From assembly GCF_014636935.1 (NCBI RefSeq), contig NZ_BMES01000001.1:971383-1035382 (forward strand): DNA of 64,000 nt, given 5' to 3'. Under the pieces are notes generated by a model. It was not told the DNA's origin and did no database searches. It saw only the letters and a list, made by a program, of their open reading frames with translations. Positions 8,370 through 15,892 of this stretch are shown piece after piece; position 1 is the stretch's first letter, and the number at the start of each line of letters is the position of its first letter. A program made the position numbers and the translations under genes. This DNA comes from Alsobacter metallidurans. Lineage in GTDB: Bacteria > Pseudomonadota > Alphaproteobacteria > Rhizobiales > Beijerinckiaceae.

Positions 8370-10097
8370 ATGCCCGCAGTCTCCACATTTTCGCCCACCG
8401 GCGTTTCCACGATCGACGGTTTGCTGGGCGGGACCAAATGGGCCGTCTCTGCCTTTACGTATAGCTTCCCGTCAAGCGCGTCGTTTTACGGGGCCATTTA
8501 CGGCGACGGCGAGCCGTCCACCGGCTTCGGCGCGCTCAACCTCGTGCAGCAGGCCGCCACGCGCGATGCGCTCGGGATGTATGCGGCGGTCGCGAACCTG
8601 GCCTTTACCGAAAAACCCGAGACCCTGACCCAGCACGCGGACCTGCGCTACGCCATGTCCGACGCGCCCCCGACCGCCTGGGCCTATTATCCGACCCCCG
8701 CGGCCGAGGGGGGCGACGCCTGGTTCAACAACGCCAGCGGCGAATACGCCAACCCGGTAAAGGGAACCTACGCCTATCAGGGCTTCATTCACGAGACCGG
8801 CCACGCGCTCGGCCTCAAGCACCCGCACGAGGTCGACGGCGCGTTCGGGGCCATGCCGCTGGCCCACGACTCGCTCGAATACACCGTGATGAGCTACCGC
8901 TCCTTTGTCGGCGCATCCACGACGACCGGCTACACCAACGGCGACTACGACTACCCGCAGACCCTGATGATGGACGACATCCGCGCCATCCAGCAGCTTT
9001 ATGGGGCCAACTTCAACACCCAGGCGGGCGACACTGTTTACCGCTGGAGCCCGACCACCGGGGAGCTGTCGATCAACGGCGTCGGCCAGGGCGCCCCCGG
9101 CGCCAATCACGTGTTCATGACGCTGTGGGACGGGAACGGCGTCGACACCTACGACTTCTCGGCCTACGCGACCAACCTGAGCGTCGATCTGCGGCCGGGC
9201 GCATGGACCAAGACCTCCTCCGCCCAGCTCGCGCATCTCGATTACTACGGCGCCGACACGCATCGGGCGGCCGGCAACATCGCCAACGCGCTGCAGTTCA
9301 ACGGCGACGTCCGCTCGCTGATCGAGAACGCCAACGGCGGCGCCGGCAATGACAGCATGATCGGAAATCAGGCCGCAAACGTCCTCAAGGGCGGCGCGGG
9401 CGCCGACACGCTCCAGGGCCTGGACGGCGCCGACAGCCTCTACGGGCAGGATGGAGCCGACGTCCTGATCGGCGGACAGAAGGGCGACCTGCTCGACGGC
9501 GGAGCCGGGATCGACACCGCGAGCTACGCGACCTCAACCGCCGGGGTGCTCGTGGACCTCGTCAGCGTCGCGGCCAACACGGGCGACGCGCTCGGCGACA
9601 GGTTCGTGAGCATCGAAAACATCACCGGCTCCGGCCTTGCCGACACCCTGCGGGGCGACAACTTCGCCAACACGCTCACGGGTGGCGTGGGCAATGACGT
9701 CCTTTACGGCCGCGGCGGCGCCGACACGCTGGTCGGCGGCGGTGGCAACGACACCATTAATGGCGGCGGGGGCGCAGACGTCCTGAACGGCGGCGCCGGC
9801 GCGGACATGTTCGTGTTCCAGACCCTCGCGGAGGCCAATCCGGCCAGCCGCGTCACCATCCAGGACTTCGTGTCCGGCACGGACAAGGTGTACCTGCGCT
9901 CGATCGACGCCGACGCAAACGTCGCGGGCGACCAGGCCTTCGTGTTCATCGGCGCTAGCGCCTTCTCGCACCATGACGGCGAACTGTGCTTCGCGGCCGG
10001 CATCCTGTCGGGCGACGTCAACGGCGACGGCGTCGCCGACTTCCAGGTCAAGGTCCTGGGCTCAGCCGCCTTGGCGTCGACCGATTTCTATCTGTGA
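8370..10097 (+). CDS. RTX serralysin-like M10 metalloprotease
   Basis: A 575-residue secreted zinc protease. The zinc site HETGHALGLKH is near residue 141, and the Met-turn MSY is near 174, as in serralysins (family M10B). From about residue 320 there are two blocks of Gly/Asp nonapeptides (such as GGAGNDSMIG, GGAGADTLQG, GGGGNDTING), which form a calcium-binding beta-roll. The C-terminus ends in DFYL, with the hydrophobic end typical of type I secretion signals, and there is no N-terminal signal peptide. No ABC exporter or membrane-fusion protein for it is encoded in this window, so it must use one encoded elsewhere. Confidence 0.92.
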   Translation: MPAVSTFSPTGVSTIDGLLGGTKWAVSAFTYSFPSSASFYGAIYGDGEPSTGFGALNLVQQAATRDALGMYAAVANLAFTEKPETLTQHADLRYAMSDAPPTAWAYYPTPAAEGGDAWFNNASGEYANPVKGTYAYQGFIHETGHALGLKHPHEVDGAFGAMPLAHDSLEYTVMSYRSFVGASTTTGYTNGDYDYPQTLMMDDIRAIQQLYGANFNTQAGDTVYRWSPTTGELSINGVGQGAPGANHVFMTLWDGNGVDTYDFSAYATNLSVDLRPGAWTKTSSAQLAHLDYYGADTHRAAGNIANALQFNGDVRSLIENANGGAGNDSMIGNQAANVLKGGAGADTLQGLDGADSLYGQDGADVLIGGQKGDLLDGGAGIDTASYATSTAGVLVDLVSVAANTGDALGDRFVSIENITGSGLADTLRGDNFANTLTGGVGNDVLYGRGGADTLVGGGGNDTINGGGGADVLNGGAGADMFVFQTLAEANPASRVTIQDFVSGTDKVYLRSIDADANVAGDQAFVFIGASAFSHHDGELCFAAGILSGDVNGDGVADFQVKVLGSAALASTDFYL

Positions 10098-10133
10098 AGG
10101 GGGAGGGGGCCGTCGGGGCCTGCCCGGATGGCT

Positions 10134-10155
10134 GATCGCCCGGGCGATCTTCTTG
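10134..10155 (+). terminator. Palindromic hairpin after the metalloprotease gene
   Basis: A 16-base perfect palindrome (GATCGCCC GGGCGATC) followed by TTCTTG on the plus strand. It could end the protease transcript and, from the other side, the tRNA-His transcript. The T-run is weak. Confidence 0.35.
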
Positions 10156-10162
10156 CAAACGA

Positions 10163-10239
10163 TGGTACAGCTGCCCCGGCTTGAACGGGGGACCTCTAGA
10201 TCCACAATCTAGCGCTCTAACCAACTGAGCTACAGCTGC
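10163..10239 (-). tRNA. tRNA-His (GTG anticodon), without encoded G-1
   Basis: A full cloverleaf is readable on the minus strand. The acceptor stem is GCAGCTG/CAGCTGT, the D-arm contains GCTCAGTTGGTTAGAGC, the anticodon loop TTGTGGA sits in a CTAGA/TCTAG stem, and the T-loop is TTCAAGC in a CCCCG/CGGGG stem. CCA is encoded. The base before the first acceptor nucleotide is T, not G, the discriminator is A73, and the first pair is G1-U72. Canonical tRNA-His needs G-1 opposite C73; its absence marks the alphaproteobacterial variant read by a divergent HisRS, which is also in this window. Confidence 0.96.
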
Positions 10240-10259
10240 ATGCCTCGTGTGCGGCGCGA

Positions 10260-10288
10260 TACCTAGGCCGATTGCGCCGGGATTTCAA
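10260..10288 (-). promoter_or_regulatory. Promoter of tRNA-His
   Basis: On the minus strand TTGAAA and TAGGTA are separated by 17 bases, placed about 20 bases before the mature 5' end of the tRNA. Confidence 0.55.
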
Positions 10289-10341
10289 CCCGCAATTTGC
10301 CCCGGCGGGAGCGAGCGGAAACGGATGCATCCGCGTCCATC

Positions 10342-10419
10342 CGTCATGGCCGGGCTTGTCCCGGCCATCCACGCCGACGCCCAGCGCGTGGATCCCCGGG
10401 GCAAGCCCGGGGATGACGT
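10342..10419. repeat. Intergenic palindromic repeat, family C
   Basis: Second copy of the CCGTCATGGCCGGGC...AAGCCCGGGGATGACG unit, inverted relative to the copy near 2.4 kb. It lies between the tRNA and the phasin gene. The 215 bases between the tRNA promoter and the phasin stop codon hold nothing else. Confidence 0.75.
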
Positions 10420-10504
10420 GGAGAGAGCGGAGCAATTCCGGCCAGCCTCCAACGAGCCGGCCCGCTTGGGCCTGCTCATCAGTCTTTCAGACGAAATCGT
10501 TCGC

Positions 10505-11740
10505 TCAGGACACGCGCGAGAACGTGTCGTCGATCGCCTTGCGAACCGGCTGCGTCGTCGCGCTGGCGGTGCGGTTGGCGATCTCGGCGAGGGCCTTCGC
10601 CTGCGCCGACAGCGTCTCGAACGACTGGCGGGCGTGGGTCGCCTGCAGCTCCACGGCTTCCGAAAGGGACTTCACGCCCGAGAGCGCCTTGAAAAAGCCG
10701 AGCGCCGAATCGGCGTTGGTCTGCAAGGCGCCGAGCAGCGTGTCGGAGAAGTCCTTCATGCCCTTGGCGACCGCTTCGCCGCTGCTCTCCATGCCGGTCT
10801 TCAGCGCATCCGTGGAGGACTGCAGCTTCGAATAGGCGGCGCGCGCCTGGTCGATCTGCTTGGCGGCGAGCTCCTTCAAGGCGTCGGGGGCGACCGGCAG
10901 AACCGGCGTCTTCAGAGCCGCAGCCTTGGGCGCCTCGGAACCGGCGCGCGTCACGGCGGCGACCGCTGCCTTGGGGGCGCTGACCGCCTGCGCGATGGCC
11001 GCTTTGGTGACAGCCTTGGCGGCGGGCTTCAACACGGCCGCGGGGGCCACGCTGGACTCGAGCGTGGCCGGGGCCGCCTTCGCGATGATCGGGTCGGGCT
11101 TCTTGGCGACCGTCGGCTTCAGGGCCGTGCGCTTGGAAGGCGCGCTGACCGCCTTGGCGGCGGCCGCAACCTTCGCGGCGGGCTTGGCGACCGGGGCGGC
11201 CGGCTTCACGGCGGCCGGCGCTGGCTTGGGCGCAGCGGCGATCACCGGCTTCTTCGCCAGGGGTCCGGCTGCAACCGCCTTGCCGATCACGGGCGCGGGC
11301 TTGGCCGGCGCGGGCTTCGCGACCTCGGGGGCTTTGACCGGGGCGGCGGCCTTGGCGGGAGCAGGGGCGGCCGGCTTGGCGGCCGTGACCGGAGCGGCGG
11401 CGCTCGCCGGAGCGGCGGCAGGCTTCACAACGGCGGCGGGCGCCTGGGGCGCGGAGGCCTTCACGGCCGGGGCCGGAGCAGGCTTGGCGGTCGGAGCCGG
11501 GGCAGGCTTGGCGGCCGCAACCGGAGCAGGCGCAGCGGCCTTCACGACCGGAGTCGGGGAAACATTCGCAACCGGAGCCGGCGCGGCCTTGGCGGCCGGC
11601 GGGGCGGCGGTTGTCGTAGGGGCGGTCGTCGTAGGTGCGGTCGTCGTGGGGGCGGCGGTCGCCGCAGGCGCAGCGGCAGTCGGAGCTGCGGCGGCCGTGC
11701 TGGTCGGCGGTGTCTTGGTCGGGGTGGACTGGTCAGCCAT
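10505..11740 (-). CDS. Phasin with long Ala/Pro/Lys-rich N-terminal region
   Basis: About 411 residues from the ATG of MADQSTPTKTPP. The last ~130 residues form the helical phasin domain (KELAAKQIDQARAAYSKL, AVELQATHARQSFETLSAQ). Phasins coat polyhydroxyalkanoate granules. The preceding ~280 residues are low-complexity Ala/Pro/Lys/Val with repeats such as AAKPAAPAPAK, like the histone-H1-like tails of PhaF proteins, but placed at the N-terminus. Such tails bind DNA and help segregate granules. This role is inferred from composition. The neighbouring upstream gene on the same strand is a second, short phasin. The start was chosen because the frame upstream lacks a good initiation site. Confidence 0.8.
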   Translation of the reverse strand: MADQSTPTKTPPTSTAAAAPTAAAPAATAAPTTTAPTTTAPTTTAAPPAAKAAPAPVANVSPTPVVKAAAPAPVAAAKPAPAPTAKPAPAPAVKASAPQAPAAVVKPAAAPASAAAPVTAAKPAAPAPAKAAAPVKAPEVAKPAPAKPAPVIGKAVAAGPLAKKPVIAAAPKPAPAAVKPAAPVAKPAAKVAAAAKAVSAPSKRTALKPTVAKKPDPIIAKAAPATLESSVAPAAVLKPAAKAVTKAAIAQAVSAPKAAVAAVTRAGSEAPKAAALKTPVLPVAPDALKELAAKQIDQARAAYSKLQSSTDALKTGMESSGEAVAKGMKDFSDTLLGALQTNADSALGFFKALSGVKSLSEAVELQATHARQSFETLSAQAKALAEIANRTASATTQPVRKAIDDTFSRVS

Positions 11741-11842
11741 GATGGAGCTCTCTTCCCTGAACGCCTCGGTCGAAAGCCAAGGCCGGAAGGGGCCGCCCAC
11801 TGATGCGGACCAAACGGTCCGGAGCCGCCCCAGGCAGCGCGA

Positions 11843-11866
11843 ACCGGGGCGCTAGGTCGCCCCGGT
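11843..11866 (-). terminator. Hairpin between the two phasin genes
   Basis: A perfect 9-bp stem ACCGGGGCG / CGCCCCGGT with a 6-base loop, without a strong T-run. It lies about 70 bases after the stop of the short phasin gene and may partly end its transcript. Confidence 0.4.
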
Positions 11867-11935
11867 CTTTGCGTGACGCGAACGCTTTACGGTCGCCCGC
11901 GCGAAGGGTGCGCGAGCGACGTCACACGCTGCAGA

Positions 11936-12388
11936 TTACTGGCGCTTGAAGGTCTCGGCAGCCTTCTGCACGGTCGCCTGGGCGTCGGAGGTCGCCTTCT
12001 GCATGTTGGCCTGCGCCTCTGTGGCGGCCTTCTGCACGGTCGACTGCACGGAAGCGCCGAGCTCCTGCATCTGCGTCTGCAGAGCGGCGATCTGCGCCTT
12101 CACGAACTCGGCCTGATGCTCCATCACTTCCTTGACGTCCTTGGAGCGCACAAGCTTCTGGGCGAGATCAAACGCGGCGCCGACATTCTGCTCGGCGTAG
12201 CCCATCGCCTTGGTGGCGAAGTCCTTGCCGGTGACCTGCACGGTAGACGCCTGCGTTTCGGCGGCCGTCACGGCCTTGGTAGCGGCGCCCAGGAAGCCGT
12301 CGAAGGCCTTCTTGGCCTGCTCGACGCTCTTCTCGGCGAAGTCGCGCATCTCGTTCGGGATCTCGTAGTTCAGCGGGCCCTGAGCCAT
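11936..12388 (-). CDS. Phasin (polyhydroxyalkanoate granule protein)
   Basis: A 150-residue amphipathic helical protein of the Phasin_2 type. Typical features are NEMRDFAEKSVEQAKKAFDG near the N-terminus, a central helix with LVRSKDVKEVMEHQAEFVKA, and an Ala/Gln/Thr-rich C-terminal coiled region (EAQANMQKATSDAQATVQKA). It should coat PHA granules and control their size. The ATG has AGAGGAA seven bases upstream. A well-formed promoter with two TGCNNNGCA dyads precedes it, suggesting repression by a PhaR-type regulator. The large phasin lies 195 bases downstream on the same strand. Confidence 0.92.
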   Translation of the reverse strand: MAQGPLNYEIPNEMRDFAEKSVEQAKKAFDGFLGAATKAVTAAETQASTVQVTGKDFATKAMGYAEQNVGAAFDLAQKLVRSKDVKEVMEHQAEFVKAQIAALQTQMQELGASVQSTVQKAATEAQANMQKATSDAQATVQKAAETFKRQ

Positions 12389-12462
12389 GGTCAACTTCCT
12401 CTACGGAGCCGCCATGACGAAACCCACCACGCCGCGGCTCCGGTCGTGTGGTGGTCTGATTG

Positions 12463-12499
12463 TGCAGTGCAACATAATGGTGCGACGCACAATCGTCAA
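12463..12499 (-). promoter_or_regulatory. Phasin promoter with two PhaR-like operators
   Basis: On the minus strand TTGACG and TATGTT are spaced by 17 bases. Two dyads of the form TGCNNNGCA (TGCGTCGCA inside the spacer and TGCACTGCA just after the -10 element) are 18 bases apart centre to centre, on the same DNA face. PhaR repressors of PHA genes bind TGC-rich dyads, so this is a likely operator pair. Confidence 0.6.
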
Positions 12500-12556
12500 G
12501 TCTCTTTCACGCGTTAACGCTAGAACCAATCGCCTTGTTCGAGGGTCTCGTTGCCG

Positions 12557-12587
12557 TTGGACGCAAGGGGGCCCGGCCCTCTATATT
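12557..12587 (+). promoter_or_regulatory. Possible promoter of the PAS histidine kinase
   Basis: TTGGAC and TATATT with a 19-base spacer, about 55 bases before the TTG start codon. The spacing is long, so this is tentative. Confidence 0.3.
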
Positions 12588-12643
12588 AAGGGATTGTTAG
12601 GCATATGAGCGCCGATTGAGTCCGGCGCAAGGGAGAGAGCAGC

Positions 12644-15600
12644 TTGTCGGACCGCGCCGATCCGAACGCGTCTGCGGCCTCGGCCGGAATCGATGGGGAA
12701 CTGGCCGCTCTGGAAGCGCGTGGCCAGGCTGCTGTCGTGATCTCCGGATCGGGCGATCGCGTGCTCTGGGCCACCGGAGCCGGCGCCGCGTTGTTCGGCG
12801 TGTCCGATCCCGCTGCGCTCGCTCGCCAGACTCTCGATCCGGCGCTGACGCCCGTCCGGCGCTTCGCCGAGCTTGCCGCCGCGCAGGCCCCGGCCGGCGG
12901 CGTCCGCCTCGAGCGGCTACGCATCACGGCCAATCGGCGTGTGGAGCTCGTCACCTTCGCGTGTCGCCCCGCGACGCTGGCCAATGGCGAGGCGGTGCTC
13001 GTCGCCATTGCGATGAATGGCCCCGCGCGCCTCACGCCCTTCCGTCCCATGCGGGCCGCCTCGCCGCCGCCGGCTTTTGCAGCAACGCCTGCCGCCGAGC
13101 CTGAACCTGCCCTCGTGGACGCCGCCGCCCTGCGCGCCCGTTTCGATGGCCGCGCGCTGGCGCGGTTCACGTGGCGGACGGACGCGCAAGGGCTCCTCGA
13201 AGACATTTCTTCGGATTTTGCCCGCGTTGTCGGCGCCCATGCGCCCGCCATCGGGGCCGATCTCGCCGACCTCCGCGGCTTCGGCGCGCAGGACCGCGAC
13301 GGGGCGCTCCCGGCTGCGCTGGCGCGCCGGCAGACATTCACCGGTGTGGACGTCGTGTGGCCGGTGGAGCGGGCCGAAGGCGGCGTGCTCGTCACGCTTT
13401 CGGGCGTGCCCAGCTTCAACCGTGCGCGGGAGTTCCAGGGCTATCGCGGCTTCGGCGTCGTGCATCTCGACGAACTTGTCCCATTGGCCGATGAGGACGC
13501 GGCGCCCGACGCTGGCGCAAGTCAGCCGTTGGCCAGCATCGCCGAAGCAGCGCCCCAAGGCGCGGCGTCCCCGCCCGCCGATGCGCCTGCCGCCCCGGTT
13601 TCGAGTCCGGCAGAGGCGACCGCCCTTGTGGCTCCCGCCCAGCCCATCGCGCCGGTGCAGCGTGACATCCTCTCGCTGAGCGACCCGGCGCCGCAATCCA
13701 CGGCTCTCACGGTCGAAACCGTTAGGGAACACGCCGCGTCTGCGGCCGACGCGCCGCCGGATGAGTCCCATTTGCAGCCGGCGACCGAAGACGCATCCGC
13801 GCCGGTGATCGCCGATACGGCCGCGGACGAAGCTCCCGCCTTTGTCGTCGCGCCGCCAATCGCCGTCGAGCCGCCGCCGGCGGCCGTGACGCCCATCGCC
13901 CCGACGTCTCCGGCCGTCCCTACTGCGCCCACTGCCCCCGCGCAGCCGCCGCGTCCGGTGCTGCCGTTTGCGGTGCGCGGCTCAGCGCACGCCACGCTGG
14001 CTGCCGGCAAGGTTGTGCCGCTGCGCAGCGGCCCCGTCGGCGCGCCGGCCGGCGTGCTGGGCGGCCCCGGTCTCAGCCGCAGCGAGCGCAATGCATTCCG
14101 CGAGATCGCCCGTGCGCTGGGGGCCCGCGTCGAGGGTGAGGAGAGCGCCGGCGAACCGCCGCAGCCCTTGCCGCCGTTCGCGCCCGCCGACGCCGATTTG
14201 GAAGCGTCGACGGCCGACGAGGCGTTTCCGGCCGACGCGCCCGAGGCCGAGACCGAGCAACTCGAACTGAACGTCGAGGCTGAGCCGCCCGTCGACGCTG
14301 ACGCGCCCGCTCCCGAGACCTCCGTTGTCGAGCACGACGGTGCGGCCGCGCAGGCGCCGACGGTCGACGAGCCGAACCACGCTGCCCCCGCAGAGCTGGT
14401 CTCAGACCTGGCCCGGCACGCGGAATCGATCTTCGATCGACTGCCGATCGGCGTCATCGTCAGTCGCGGCGAAGTCCCGATCGTGATGAACCGGACCCTG
14501 CTCGATTTGCTCGGCTACGAGACGGTGGACGACTTTCACCGCGAAAGCGGGCTCGACGGCCTGTTCCGGGGCCGCCCCGCCGAAAGCCTCTCCGCCAACG
14601 CGGAAGGCTCCACCGTGATGCTGACGGCGCGCGACGGCGACACCATCGCGGTGGATGCGCGGCTTCAAACCATTATGTGGGACGACCTGCCGGCGACGTT
14701 GATGTCGTTCCGCCGCGCGGTCGAGACCGAGACGCTGCCCAAGCTGAAGGCGATGGAGCTTGACCTGAAGCGTCGCTCCAACGACGTGCGCGAGCTTCGC
14801 GCAATTCTCGACACCGCCACCGACGGCGTGATCGTCCTCGACGAGGCCGGGCGCATTCTGTCCGTCAACAAGGCCGGCGAGGCGTTGTTCGGCTACGACC
14901 AGAACGAGGTTGCGGGCGAGACCTTCATCACGCTGTTCGCGCCCGACAGCCACGCGCTGGCGCTGGACTACCTGGAAGGCCTCAAGGCCAACGGCGTCGC
15001 CAGCGTGCTCAACGACGGCCGCGAGGTCGTCGGCCGGGTGCGGCAGGGCGGCCGCATCCCGCTGTTCATGACGCTGGGCGCCATCAGCGATGCGCCGGAG
15101 CGCAAGTTCTGCGCGGTGCTGCGCGACATCACGCCGTGGAAAAAGGCCGAGACGGACCTCATGGAGGCTAAGCGCGCCGCCGAGCACGCCAGCGCCCAGA
15201 AGTCCGACTTCCTGGCCAAGATCAGCCACGAGGTCCGCACGCCCTTGTCGGCCATCATCGGCTTCGCCGAGGTGATGATCGAGGAGCGCTTCGGCCCGAT
15301 CGGCAACGAGCGCTACCTCGAATACCTGCGCGACATCCACGCCTCGGGCGGCCACGTGATCAGCCTGGTCAACGACCTGCTCGACCTGTCCAAGATCGAG
15401 GCCGGCAAGTTCGACCTCAACTTCATTAGCGTCGACGCCAACGAGATCGTCAGTCGCTCGGTCGCGATGATGCAGCCGCAGGCCGGCGCGGGCCGCGTCG
15501 TGCTGCGCACCAGCCTCAGCCAGCGCCTGCCGCGCGTGGTCGCGGACGAGCGCGCCCTGCGCCAGATCGTGCTCAACATCCTGTCCAACGCCGTGAAGTT

Positions 15601-15889
15601 CACCGATCCGGGCGGGCAGGTGATCGTCTCCACGGCCTTCACGGACCGGGGCGAAGTGGCGCTGCGGGTGCGCGACACCGGCATCGGCATGAGCGAAAAG
15701 GAAATCGAGACCGCGCTGGAGCCCTTCCGCCAGGTCTCGGCCACCCGCCGCGGCGGCACCGGCCTCGGCCTGCCGCTGACCAAGGCGCTGGTGGAGGCCA
15801 ACCGCGCCTCCCTCACCATTCGCTCCGCCAAGGACGCCGGCACGCTGGTGGAAGTCACCTTCCCGACCACCCGGGTCTTGTCGGAGTAG
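12644..15889 (+). CDS. PAS-domain sensor histidine kinase, PdhS/PleC/DivJ-like
   Basis: A 1081-residue soluble kinase starting at TTG, with GGGAGAGA upstream. After weakly PAS-like N-terminal parts there is a long Ala/Pro-rich acidic linker (about residues 300-580). PAS domains follow near 595 (FDRLPIGVIVSRGE) and 725 (TATDGVIVLDEAGRILSVN). The dimerisation box SHEVRTPLSAIIGFAEVM is near 860, with FGPIGNERYLEYLRDIH and DLLDLSKIEAGKF after it. ATP-binding boxes are VLNILSNAVKF, DTGIGM and GGTGLGLPL. The H-box surroundings are those of PleC, DivJ and PdhS, kinases of the cell-fate regulator DivK. There is no membrane segment or receiver domain. DivK as partner is inference. Confidence 0.85.
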   Translation: MSDRADPNASAASAGIDGELAALEARGQAAVVISGSGDRVLWATGAGAALFGVSDPAALARQTLDPALTPVRRFAELAAAQAPAGGVRLERLRITANRRVELVTFACRPATLANGEAVLVAIAMNGPARLTPFRPMRAASPPPAFAATPAAEPEPALVDAAALRARFDGRALARFTWRTDAQGLLEDISSDFARVVGAHAPAIGADLADLRGFGAQDRDGALPAALARRQTFTGVDVVWPVERAEGGVLVTLSGVPSFNRAREFQGYRGFGVVHLDELVPLADEDAAPDAGASQPLASIAEAAPQGAASPPADAPAAPVSSPAEATALVAPAQPIAPVQRDILSLSDPAPQSTALTVETVREHAASAADAPPDESHLQPATEDASAPVIADTAADEAPAFVVAPPIAVEPPPAAVTPIAPTSPAVPTAPTAPAQPPRPVLPFAVRGSAHATLAAGKVVPLRSGPVGAPAGVLGGPGLSRSERNAFREIARALGARVEGEESAGEPPQPLPPFAPADADLEASTADEAFPADAPEAETEQLELNVEAEPPVDADAPAPETSVVEHDGAAAQAPTVDEPNHAAPAELVSDLARHAESIFDRLPIGVIVSRGEVPIVMNRTLLDLLGYETVDDFHRESGLDGLFRGRPAESLSANAEGSTVMLTARDGDTIAVDARLQTIMWDDLPATLMSFRRAVETETLPKLKAMELDLKRRSNDVRELRAILDTATDGVIVLDEAGRILSVNKAGEALFGYDQNEVAGETFITLFAPDSHALALDYLEGLKANGVASVLNDGREVVGRVRQGGRIPLFMTLGAISDAPERKFCAVLRDITPWKKAETDLMEAKRAAEHASAQKSDFLAKISHEVRTPLSAIIGFAEVMIEERFGPIGNERYLEYLRDIHASGGHVISLVNDLLDLSKIEAGKFDLNFISVDANEIVSRSVAMMQPQAGAGRVVLRTSLSQRLPRVVADERALRQIVLNILSNAVKFTDPGGQVIVSTAFTDRGEVALRVRDTGIGMSEKEIETALEPFRQVSATRRGGTGLGLPLTKALVEANRASLTIRSAKDAGTLVEVTFPTTRVLSE

Positions 15890-15892
15890 CCG

